Assembly (NCBI GenBank): GCA_044233745.1
Contig: JBIIJN010000110.1
Span: forward strand, 1 to 6,302
Reading direction: 5' to 3'
From: UBA6165 sp044233745
GTDB lineage: Bacteria; Bacteroidota; Bacteroidia; Flavobacteriales_D; Crocinitomicaceae
DNA length: 6,302 nt
Shown here: positions 1 through 5,584 of the stretch, one piece after another
Layout: each line of letters begins with the position of its first letter
How positions within the stretch are numbered: the first letter of the stretch is position 1
The notes under the pieces: model-generated
What the model was told of the DNA's origin: nothing
The model's input: the letters and a program-made list of their open reading frames with translations, nothing else
The model's database searches: none
Translations under genes and position numbers: made by a program

Positions 1-1049
1 GATAGATGAACGGTGAGTCCGTTGTGCACCCAAAATGAAGTTTGTGTTTGGAAATTCAATGTATTGGTTCCATTGGCTGTGATTGGAGGCGTAATCAACC
101 ATGTTTCATTGTTTTCACCACTACCAAAAGCTGTTGCTTGTACGTGATTTCCGTTGGCATCGGTGCCACTTCTACCGCGCCACACTCGAGAACCTACAGT
201 GGCAATATTCTGCCAACATGCCAAAGAAAAATCAACATTATTTGTGGCAGATGAGAAATTTTCATTTACGGCATTCACTGGATCACAAACCACAGGTCCG
301 CCGGTACATCTTTCTCCAGTCATATCACATTCAGATACTCTTCTGATGTATAATTGACGTGTATCGTTGAAAACACCCAAAACGGCAATTATACTTCCAT
401 TTCCGGAAGGTAAAACTGAATTGGCAAAGTTGGCATAACCGCTTGTTCTTACTATAACAGTGTTGCCATCACAGTCAATCAAATTTCTGTTGAGTGTTTG
501 TAGCTGTGCGGCATTGGCAAACGTTAGACCCAAATCAGACGCAGCAAATTCAACATTATCAATTCTGATTAATTTGGCAATCAAACTTTCGTCGGTAAGC
601 ACCTGTTGCATGGTTACAGTTTGCGGTTGAATGAATTTTTGTGTTGCCTGCTTGATAACATTTTTATCCACATTCACTGAATCCAACTGCATCATGCCGC
701 TGTACTGGGTGAGGGTAACCCCTTTCAAATAAACACGTACCGAATCGCCTTCATTGAGGCCACCAGAAAACAAGGTGCGAATCAAAATAGCGCCTGTGGC
801 ATCTTGTAAATAAAAATTGCGATACAAATTGCCCGACTTATCATCAGCGGTAATTGTGCCATACAAAGAAAAATCTGCATCGAACTTAATGGGTTGATTG
901 GCAAAAGTATCTTTCAGGTCTTGTACGGTTAACACATGACCAACTGGGATTGTGTTTATAGGCGGCTCGTCCCATTTTTTCTTCACACAAGAGGATGCTG
1001 CTAACGCTGTAACAACAAGGAATAGAACTGTTTGAATCGATTTATTCAT
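1..1049 (-). CDS. DUF5689 / choice-of-anchor J lipoprotein, 3' end outside window
   Basis: The frame is open from the ATG at 1049 to the left edge (349 codons, no stop), so the C-terminus is missing. Residues 1-20 form a lipoprotein signal peptide (Met-Asn-Lys, a hydrophobic stretch, then Ala-Ala-Ser-Ser before Cys21), so the mature protein is probably lipid-anchored in the envelope. Residues about 37-240 look like DUF5689: a GTITADDKSGNLYRNFYLQD stretch at 64-83, a predicted OB-like beta pattern, and a YSGMMQLDSV motif. After a Cys-rich linker (CDMTGERC), residues from about 258 on (NENFSS, a Trp-Gln-Asn segment, WLITPPI, a FQTQTSFW strand) resemble the start of a choice-of-anchor J beta-sandwich. 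The gene begins 10 bases after the receptor stop codon, with no promoter or terminator between, so co-transcription is likely. DUF5689 proteins commonly accompany TonB-dependent receptors in Bacteroidota, and a surface-exposed partner role is inferred. The substrate is unknown. Confidence 0.85.
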   Translation of the reverse strand, partial: MNKSIQTVLFLVVTALAASSCVKKKWDEPPINTIPVGHVLTVQDLKDTFANQPIKFDADFSLYGTITADDKSGNLYRNFYLQDATGAILIRTLFSGGLNEGDSVRVYLKGVTLTQYSGMMQLDSVNVDKNVIKQATQKFIQPQTVTMQQVLTDESLIAKLIRIDNVEFAASDLGLTFANAAQLQTLNRNLIDCDGNTVIVRTSGYANFANSVLPSGNGSIIAVLGVFNDTRQLYIRRVSECDMTGERCTGGPVVCDPVNAVNENFSSATNNVDFSLACWQNIATVGSRVWRGRSGTDANGNHVQATAFGSGENNETWLITPPITANGTNTLNFQTQTSFWVHNGLTVHL

Positions 1050-1059
1050 ATTTCAAGAA

Positions 1060-3648
1060 TTAAAAACTTAGTGATAACATTGTAAAAAAGTTGATGCCAA
1101 ACATGTAGGAATACATGGGTGGGAATCTGTCTAAATCTGTTGGAACGAATCTCAATTGTTCGAATCCACCAATTCTGAAGTTTTGGTTATTCAAGAGGTT
1201 GTTGATACTAGCATTGAAGTTGATGAAATATTTTCCACCCTTCAAACGCCATGATTTTCCGCCATAAATATCAACGGTAAAACCGGGATCCAAACGTTCT
1301 TGCTGAACCACATCTTTCCATTGCGGGTCGCTGTCAACAAAAGGAGAAACAGCGTCTTCCGTTCTTCTATCCGGATTCGGATCCAAATAAATGTGGTCGA
1401 AATAATTGAAATTAAAACCAACAAACCAGTACTTTGGGGAATTGTAACGCATCCCGACACCAGCTGCTGTTTGAGGCATACCGCCAATTCGAAAATTTTT
1501 CAGATACACAGTTCTGTTTTCAGCCAACAATTCTGCGCTGTTGTCGCGAGAAATAGTAGCAATTGGTCTGGAATCGTAAATACTAAATCCAGTACCAAAA
1601 ACACCCGTAACGCTAATCGTTGAAGTGGCTTTCCATTCTGCTCCAAACTCAACACCTTGATGGAGTAAATTTACGCCTGTCATAAAGTAATTGACCAAAT
1701 TGCGGTATTCTTCATGGAAAAAGCTGCGCATCCAAACTTGGTCTTTAATGGTTGTATGATAAATCGTTGCACGCGCCTTGAATTTGGGGTAACGCACGAC
1801 ATAGTTCAAATCATAGGATTGCACTTTTTCCGTTGTAATTCCTGGCAAAATATCATCTCTTGTGCGAGGAGAAATGAAAACATTGGCCATCAAAGGCGCT
1901 CTGGTCATCAAAGCAGCATTCGCGGAGACATATTGGCGACCGGAAATCTTGTATGTAAAGCCTGCTTTTACGCCTCCTGTATGGAATGTTGATTTGGCAG
2001 ATTCGCCGAAAGAATTGTCGAAAAAGCGTGCATTTCGCATATTACTTTCACGAAAATATTGTGTAAAAGTGTAATTCACAGCTGCATAGAACGAATATTT
2101 GCTGGTCTCATGTTCAATTTGAGCAAACGCTGTATGTCGGTCGATGTGGTTGTAATAATCATAGCCATAAACATCGCCTTGTTTTATTAATGCGTTAGGT
2201 CGGTCGACATTATTCACTGCCAAATTTGGATCTTGTAAATCTCTTTCGGCAAATTGATCAATATCTATCCAAAAATCACCGCCCAACAAATCATGCACTT
2301 GTCGGTAGTTTCTGCTGCGGTATTTATTCAAATTAACGCCACCCGACAAAACAGTTTGAGGCGAAAAGTATTTAGTAAAATAAGAATTAACGCCAAATTG
2401 AACGTGGTCGTTTCTGACTTCCTCTACAATATATTTCGATCGCGCACCTGTAAAATTGCTCCCTGCAATGCCGTCAACATTCTCAACCGTATAGAGGTTA
2501 TTTCTATTGGCATCGTAGAGAGCGTGCCAATTCACTTGTTGTGTGTTTACATCATTTTGCCAATTGTTGGTGGCTTGATCATGCAAAAATGTTCCCTCAT
2601 CAAAATAACTGGGTAAATAGCGGTAATAATTGGGTCGAGGATCAGAAGCCTCATACCAATTTAAACGCGTTGTGCCTCCTCTACCGCCATTCACAAAAGC
2701 TGATGTGGTGAGTTCAAAGTTTTTATTCGGTTTAAAATAATGCGTTAATATGGCAGTTGGTTTGTGCACATTTCGCACTCTAGAATTACGTTTTTCTCCA
2801 TTTTGATATCCCCAATTGGGATTGTAGAAATTGGTTCCAACCAAATCATAAATTTCTTGAAACACAGGATTTTGCAGACCTTGGTAAGTTTTAGAGCCAA
2901 AAACTACCAAACCCAATGTATGTTTGTCATTGATTTTTTTCTCGATGCCCAAATAATAAGAATAGGCATCCATGAAGGTTCCATCCACATAGCCTTCTTG
3001 CGCCCATCTTCTTGAAAATGAAGCCGCTATAGCCCAACCATTGGCCATCATGCCGGTGCTGTGCGTAACCATTACGCGATGACGATAAATCCTATTGGTT
3101 TCTGCAATCGATGCACGGGTTCCCGGGCGAATCATAGAGGCACGCGCATTGATAGACGAAAAGCCGCCAATACCTGTAAAAAACTCACGTTCTGGTGAAA
3201 TACCAATGTTCATGGTCTGGTTTCTTGTCACATCGTTTAAGCCACCCCAATAGGCCCATATCGGTCGACCCATTTCAGGATCGTTCATTACAACGCCGTT
3301 GATGAGAACATTGGTGTTCATGGCATCATAACCTCTAATTCTAAAGCGCGCCACGCCAAAAGAAAACCCAGCCGTTGATGTGTAAACATCGCGTGATGCT
3401 TGCAAAAGTCCAGCAACATCCTGTCCTCCGCCGTCTTGATCATCTTCATCGGAGATATTCATCACAGGAACTTTGAGCACCATGCTGTCTGATGGCATGT
3501 AAAGCGAATCAGGTAATACGCGATTTAAGGAATCTGGTGGATTAGAATTGCCTTGAGCCTTTGAAAAAGAAAGGGATAAAAGTACTACAACTAGAAATGC
3601 AAACTTTTGAAAAACAGCACCATAGAGAGCCGAGTAATTTTTCGTCAT
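1060..3648 (-). CDS. TonB-dependent outer-membrane receptor
   Basis: An outer-membrane beta-barrel transporter of about 862 residues, energised by TonB-ExbBD, of the Bacteroidota type. The open frame reaches 3690, but that codon is TTG; ATG codons lie at 3675 and 3648. I prefer 3648 because it gives an ordinary signal peptide (short Lys-containing n-region, hydrophobic FAFLVVVLLSL, cleavage near Ser-Lys-Ala-Gln at 29-32). The ATG at 3675 has a better A-rich context (GCGAAA before ATG) and remains possible. A plug domain covers about residues 70-178 (ASRDVYTSTAGF, RFRIRGYD, VLINGVVMND, WAYWGGLNDVTR). The remainder alternates aromatic-rich strands and ends in SLSF, the terminal Phe typical of barrel proteins inserted by BamA. 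No carboxypeptidase-like regulatory domain, common at the N-terminus of Bacteroidota receptors, precedes the plug; there are only about 50 residues of low-complexity, acidic sequence (ISDEDDQDGGGQD). It is probably in an operon with the DUF5689 lipoprotein. The ligand is not predictable. Confidence 0.93.
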   Translation of the reverse strand: MTKNYSALYGAVFQKFAFLVVVLLSLSFSKAQGNSNPPDSLNRVLPDSLYMPSDSMVLKVPVMNISDEDDQDGGGQDVAGLLQASRDVYTSTAGFSFGVARFRIRGYDAMNTNVLINGVVMNDPEMGRPIWAYWGGLNDVTRNQTMNIGISPEREFFTGIGGFSSINARASMIRPGTRASIAETNRIYRHRVMVTHSTGMMANGWAIAASFSRRWAQEGYVDGTFMDAYSYYLGIEKKINDKHTLGLVVFGSKTYQGLQNPVFQEIYDLVGTNFYNPNWGYQNGEKRNSRVRNVHKPTAILTHYFKPNKNFELTTSAFVNGGRGGTTRLNWYEASDPRPNYYRYLPSYFDEGTFLHDQATNNWQNDVNTQQVNWHALYDANRNNLYTVENVDGIAGSNFTGARSKYIVEEVRNDHVQFGVNSYFTKYFSPQTVLSGGVNLNKYRSRNYRQVHDLLGGDFWIDIDQFAERDLQDPNLAVNNVDRPNALIKQGDVYGYDYYNHIDRHTAFAQIEHETSKYSFYAAVNYTFTQYFRESNMRNARFFDNSFGESAKSTFHTGGVKAGFTYKISGRQYVSANAALMTRAPLMANVFISPRTRDDILPGITTEKVQSYDLNYVVRYPKFKARATIYHTTIKDQVWMRSFFHEEYRNLVNYFMTGVNLLHQGVEFGAEWKATSTISVTGVFGTGFSIYDSRPIATISRDNSAELLAENRTVYLKNFRIGGMPQTAAGVGMRYNSPKYWFVGFNFNYFDHIYLDPNPDRRTEDAVSPFVDSDPQWKDVVQQERLDPGFTVDIYGGKSWRLKGGKYFINFNASINNLLNNQNFRIGGFEQLRFVPTDLDRFPPMYSYMFGINFFTMLSLSF

Positions 3649-3717
3649 AATCGAAACCGAATTAAATATTGTCATTTTCGCTTGAAACAACTTTCAAATG
3701 CGAAAAATTTCCAAGCG

Positions 3718-3725
3718 CAAAAGTA
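3718..3725 (-). promoter_or_regulatory. candidate -7 element for the receptor operon
   Basis: The minus strand reads TACTTTTG, an exact match to the Bacteroidota -7 consensus TAnnTTTG. Transcription would start near 3712, giving a leader of about 36 bases to the ATG at 3675 or 63 bases to the ATG at 3648. No convincing TTTG -33 element is seen 19-21 bases upstream (the position reads GAGT), so the promoter may be weak or activator-dependent. A perfect DnaA-box 9-mer lies about 28 bases upstream of it. Confidence 0.45.
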
Positions 3726-3752
3726 CGCTAATTCATATTTAGACGACTCGTG

Positions 3753-3761
3753 TGTGGATAA
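3753..3761 (-). promoter_or_regulatory. single DnaA-box-like 9-mer
   Basis: The minus strand reads TTATCCACA, a perfect match to the DnaA box. It is isolated in the 111-base gap between the receptor and the degenerate GIY-YIG gene, just upstream of the candidate -33 position of the receptor promoter. One exact box in a window this size could be chance; any regulatory role is inference. Confidence 0.3.
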
Positions 3762-3801
3762 CTTAATGTTTTGTTAATAGCACCATTCAAATGGACATGA
3801 G

Positions 3802-4158
3802 CTAAAAAGAAAGAGATTCATTTACATTCAAGCCGATGGAAATAGACTTCTCTTTTTGACCTTCATCAGAAAAACGCTCCATCAAACGTTTCACCATACC
3901 TGGATGTATTGCCAAGTTGTTCAAATACAAAGCATTGGGTTTCGTGCTCAGGTGCTTTAGAATTTTAACTGCCTGTGATTTACTTTCGCATTCAATTACC
4001 AATTTGATTTCCCAATCGCTGGCTTTTGCAATAGACTTAAGTGTGTCATAGTAACCTGAATTAAGTTTTTTCAGTTTTACCATAAACTCATCGGATTCCC
4101 CAAAATAATAGTCATTAAGCGTTGGAGAATAGAATACAAATACATTTCTCATCGTCAT
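3802..4158 (-). CDS. degenerate GIY-YIG-like protein, probably catalytically dead
   Basis: A complete 118-residue protein. Residues 4-74 can be aligned by eye with the intact GIY-YIG protein encoded at 4463-4726: both have a Tyr-Ser-Pro turn after strand 1 (here FVFYSP at 7-12), a Tyr-Tyr-x-Gly motif (17-20), Asn-Ser (33-34), a Trp (49) and a Ser-Lys-x-x-Ala helix start (59-63). The active-site positions are changed: the GIY Tyr is Phe7, the catalytic Arg is Lys28, the His is Leu32 and the metal-binding Glu is Leu67. Nuclease activity is therefore unlikely. A further 44-residue charged tail, absent from the neighbour, ends in GLNVNESLSF. The frame is intact and a good promoter precedes it, so it looks like a maintained gene and not debris. 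ATGs at 4158 and 4152 are both possible starts. Its function is unknown; a structural, DNA-binding or regulatory role is only a guess. It could also be an unrelated small fold that resembles GIY-YIG by chance. Confidence 0.75.
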   Translation of the reverse strand: MTMRNVFVFYSPTLNDYYFGESDEFMVKLKKLNSGYYDTLKSIAKASDWEIKLVIECESKSQAVKILKHLSTKPNALYLNNLAIHPGMVKRLMERFSDEGQKEKSISIGLNVNESLSF

Positions 4159-4162
4159 TAAG

Positions 4163-4174
4163 GTGTGTGTGTGT
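4163..4174. repeat. (GT)6 dinucleotide repeat in a leader
   Basis: Six GT units on the plus strand (CA on the transcript) lie between the predicted transcription start (about 4181) and the start codon at 4158 of the degenerate GIY-YIG gene. Copy-number slippage would change leader length, not reading frame. Confidence 0.8.
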
Positions 4175-4186
4175 CGAATGACTCTT

Positions 4187-4218
4187 CAAAAGTAGGCTGA
4201 AATTAAGGGATAATCAAA
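4187..4218 (-). promoter_or_regulatory. Bacteroidota-type promoter for the degenerate GIY-YIG gene
   Basis: On the minus strand, TTTG (4218-4215) is followed after exactly 20 bases by TACTTTTG (4194-4187). This matches the Bacteroidota primary sigma factor pattern TTTG-N19/21-TAnnTTTG. The predicted start near 4181 gives a leader of about 22 bases to the ATG at 4158. It is the best promoter in the window. Confidence 0.7.
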
Positions 4219-4368
4219 TAATGTTGAAAAAAATGTATAAAATGGTGGATTTTTATTAAATTATATTATTCTTACACAGTATTTATGTTCGTAAAACAAA
4301 AAACGATCCGGAATTCTTTAACAAATAGACAAGAATCATAAATTACTAACAAAACGTGAAAATTATTG
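4219..4368. other. A/T-rich intergenic stretch without recognisable content
   Basis: Part of the 304-base gap between the two GIY-YIG-type genes (4159-4462). I see no open frame with coding character, no RNA gene and no terminator hairpin here. The sequence is strongly A/T-rich, as expected for a spacer. Confidence 0.6.
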
Positions 4369-4410
4369 AGTTTCTATGTGCGCGAAGTGGTCAATTGACT
4401 TTACAATAGA

Positions 4411-4465
4411 GCGAGAATCCTTCCCAATTGCAATCGGGATCAGATGCTCTAACCGACCGAAACTA
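4411..4465 (-). repeat. tRNA-like/palindromic repeat block abutting the GIY-YIG gene
   Basis: Read on the minus strand, the block begins at the TAG stop codon of the GIY-YIG gene. Positions 4457-4440 (GTCGGTTAGAGCATCTGA) match the tRNA-Asn D-arm/anticodon-stem segment at 4825-4808 over 18 of 18 bases. Similarity extends weakly to the stop codon (TAGTTTCG against TAGCTCA). Immediately next, 4439-4422 is an 18-base inverted repeat (TCCCGATTG/CAATTGGGA, one G-T pair), followed by AAGGATTCTCGC. It cannot fold as a tRNA: the anticodon loop, T-arm and acceptor partner are missing. A 6-base inverted pair (AGTTTC at 4369-4374, GAAACT at 4459-4464) brackets a somewhat larger region but may be chance. 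It could be a dispersed REP-like element or a tRNA remnant; copy number elsewhere is unknown. Confidence 0.6.
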
Positions 4466-4726
4466 CATTTCAAATCGAACTTTTTCAATTATCATTCGAA
4501 TGTATGAAACGCTCTTTTTGTTCTTAATAAAACGTTCTGCTTTTAATGCTTCGGTTTTCGATGAAAATGGAAATACGCACTCAAGACGCCAAGGCTGACC
4601 TCGCTTGCTCCATATTTTATTCAATTCAGAATTATGAAATTCCAAACGCTTTTCTGGATTCTCTGAATACCCAATGTAGTACTTTTCGATACTTGGTGAA
4701 TACAATATGTAAACGAAATAATCCAT
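4463..4726 (-). CDS. GIY-YIG domain endonuclease-like protein
   Basis: An 87-residue protein consisting of one GIY-YIG domain. Visible landmarks: Val-Tyr-Ile (5-7, the GIY strand), Tyr-Ile-Gly (17-19, the YIG strand), Arg27 and His31 in the following helix (NPEKRLEFHN), Trp46 at the domain core and Glu64 (LKAERFIKNKK), the metal-binding Glu of the family. All residues expected for catalysis are therefore present. The family cuts DNA as a nicking or double-strand nuclease; for these stand-alone small members the substrate and role are mostly unknown. The ATG at 4726 is the only usable start, because an in-frame stop lies within the upstream terminator. The gene starts 6 bases after the T-tract of the tRNA-Asn terminator and has no visible promoter of its own. 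Its stop codon is the first triplet of the repeat-like block. The arrangement suggests a small tRNA-linked module. Confidence 0.88.
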   Translation of the reverse strand: MDYFVYILYSPSIEKYYIGYSENPEKRLEFHNSELNKIWSKRGQPWRLECVFPFSSKTEALKAERFIKNKKSVSYIRMIIEKVRFEM

Positions 4727-4732
4727 TATAAT

Positions 4733-4764
4733 AAAAAAAAGAGTCCATTTTCATGAACTCTTTT
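4733..4764 (-). terminator. intrinsic terminator of tRNA-Asn
   Basis: On the minus strand, AAAAGAGTTC (4764-4755) pairs with GGACTCTTTT (4746-4737) in a 10-base-pair stem with one G-U pair. The loop is 8 bases and four further T follow (4736-4733), giving eight T in a row. The stem begins one base after the tRNA discriminator base. It separates the tRNA from the GIY-YIG gene. Confidence 0.8.
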
Positions 4765-4765
4765 G

Positions 4766-4839
4766 CTCCTCCTCTTGGGCTCGAACCAAGGACCCTCTGA
4801 TTAACAGTCAGATGCTCTAACCGACTGAGCTAAGGAGGA
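4766..4839 (-). tRNA. tRNA-Asn (anticodon GTT)
   Basis: A 74-base cloverleaf. Acceptor arms TCCTCCT (4839-4833) and AGGAGGA (4773-4767) pair perfectly. D-arm GCTC/GAGC; anticodon stem TCTGA/TCAGA around loop CTGTTAA gives anticodon GTT; T-arm CTTGG/CCAAG with loop TTCGAGC. The discriminator base is G (4766), as expected for bacterial tRNA-Asn. The 3' CCA is not encoded (G is followed by CAA), so it must be added after transcription. It is a single-gene unit with a terminator directly after it. Confidence 0.97.
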
Positions 4840-4890
4840 AAAAACTTTCTCATAAAGCTCCAAATTAAATTGGAAGTAAATTAGAGAAAA

Positions 4891-4909
4891 TCGCTGTTTT
4901 GTTTAGCGA
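4891..4909 (-). other. small hairpin near the tRNA transcript start
   Basis: TCGCT and AGCGA (5 base pairs, 9-base loop) lie just downstream of the candidate tRNA promoter, at or near the predicted 5' end of the tRNA precursor. The stem is short, and a role in precursor processing is only a possibility. Confidence 0.25.
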
Positions 4910-4912
4910 GTG

Positions 4913-4941
4913 CAAAAATATATAAAATTCCATATGCACAA
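4913..4941 (-). promoter_or_regulatory. candidate promoter for tRNA-Asn
   Basis: On the minus strand, TTG (4941-4939) is followed after 18 bases by TATTTTTG (4920-4913), an exact TAnnTTTG -7 element. The spacing is a base or two short of the usual 19-21. Transcription would start near 4907, giving a precursor leader of about 68 bases before the tRNA. Confidence 0.5.
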
Positions 4942-4942
4942 G

Positions 4943-4960
4943 AAAAAACATGCTTTTTTT
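4943..4960 (-). terminator. weak A/T hairpin, possible end of ssb transcript
   Basis: A run of six A and a run of seven T flank CATGC on the plus strand, 33 bases beyond the ssb stop codon. The stem would be only A-T pairs, so its strength as a terminator is doubtful. No better candidate lies between ssb and the tRNA promoter. Confidence 0.3.
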
Positions 4961-4992
4961 GTAATAAAAATCACAAATTATTGATAATCAGG

Positions 4993-5430
4993 CTACAAGT
5001 CATCGAAGCCGAAATCATCCTCATCATCGCTGAGGATCGTATCGTCGTAATTGACGTCGTTCACATAATCTTCATCAGTGTGATTGGATCTACAAGGACG
5101 TAAAATATTGGTTTTCGAAACATTTAATCGGATTTCTGTTCGAATTGTTGAATCTTCTTGCACATAACCTTTAGCGAATGGCGTACCGAGAAGTTCAACT
5201 AATGTACCCTTCTTGAGGTAATCTAAAATGCGCATATTTGAACCATCGCGTTTCCAAATTGTACAGTTCACCCAGGTGGTTTTGGTTTTGGTTTCACCTG
5301 TTCTTTTGTCGCGCCAATTTTTATTATGGGCAACAGGAAAATTGATTGCTATAACACCGCGCTCCATTTCGCGAATTGTGGCGTCTTTTCCGATGTTTCC
5401 TATCAGTCTGGTATCAAATACAGTAGCCAT
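4993..5430 (-). CDS. ssb: single-stranded DNA-binding protein
   Basis: A 145-residue SSB that coats single-stranded DNA in replication, recombination and repair. Residues 1-110 form the OB fold: the start TRLIGNIGKDATIRE (7-21), INFPVAHNKNW (29-39), then TTWVNCTIW (51-59). Trp39, Trp53 and Trp59 sit where SSBs have their DNA-stacking aromatics. LKKGTLVELLGTP (72-84) follows. The linker is very short, and residues 119-145 form an acidic tail (SDDEDDFGFDDL at the end). The canonical DDxPF tip that docks SSB partners is absent: the protein ends in Phe-Asp-Asp-Leu. It may be a secondary or specialised SSB paralogue, with the housekeeping copy elsewhere; this is inference. The ATG at 5430 matches the usual family start. 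A TAnnTTTG element lies just upstream, and the gene is divergent from the secreted-protein gene at 5585. Confidence 0.93.
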   Translation of the reverse strand: MATVFDTRLIGNIGKDATIREMERGVIAINFPVAHNKNWRDKRTGETKTKTTWVNCTIWKRDGSNMRILDYLKKGTLVELLGTPFAKGYVQEDSTIRTEIRLNVSKTNILRPCRSNHTDEDYVNDVNYDDTILSDDEDDFGFDDL

Positions 5431-5447
5431 TTGTCAATTGTTTTGCT

Positions 5448-5455
5448 CAAAGCTA
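5448..5455 (-). promoter_or_regulatory. candidate -7 element for ssb
   Basis: The minus strand reads TAGCTTTG, an exact TAnnTTTG match. Transcription would begin near 5442, leaving a leader of only about 12 bases. The -33 position reads ATCG and is a poor match to TTTG. No equally good element is seen for the divergent gene. Confidence 0.4.
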
Positions 5456-5584
5456 TTAATATTTTTTAATTATTGCGATATACATCATTTTTTTTTGATT
5501 GGGTTAAAAATAAACATGCGATTCAAAACAAAACACTTCATCTTGAAGGGAATTTCATAAATTAGCGGCTGTAAAATGACTACC

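Noticed and set aside
42..357. Three short overlapping plus-strand open frames at the left end
   Set aside because: They lie antisense to the DUF5689 lipoprotein, have no family-like sequence and no promoter; they are shadows of the real frame.
1242..3015. Several open frames of 70-120 codons within the receptor gene on both strands
   Set aside because: All overlap the receptor coding sequence, whose plug and barrel motifs are continuous across the region. Their translations show no domain-like pattern.
3649..3690. TTG start of the receptor at 3690
   Set aside because: It would give an n-region of about 29 residues before the hydrophobic core. ATG codons at 3675 and 3648 give better signal peptides.
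3718..3761. Replication origin suggested by the DnaA box and a neighbouring A/T-rich gap
   Set aside because: Only one perfect box is seen, with no cluster and no dnaA/dnaN neighbours.
3780..3800. CCATTCAAATGG palindrome downstream of the degenerate GIY-YIG gene as a terminator
   Set aside because: The loop would be only two bases and no T-run follows on the minus strand.
4400..4465. Second functional tRNA gene
   Set aside because: Only 18 bases match tRNA-Asn exactly; no anticodon loop, T-arm or acceptor stem can be formed, so it is at most a remnant or mimic.
4546..4731. 61-codon plus-strand frame opposite the GIY-YIG gene
   Set aside because: Antisense shadow of a gene with clear GIY-YIG motifs; no promoter or leader features.
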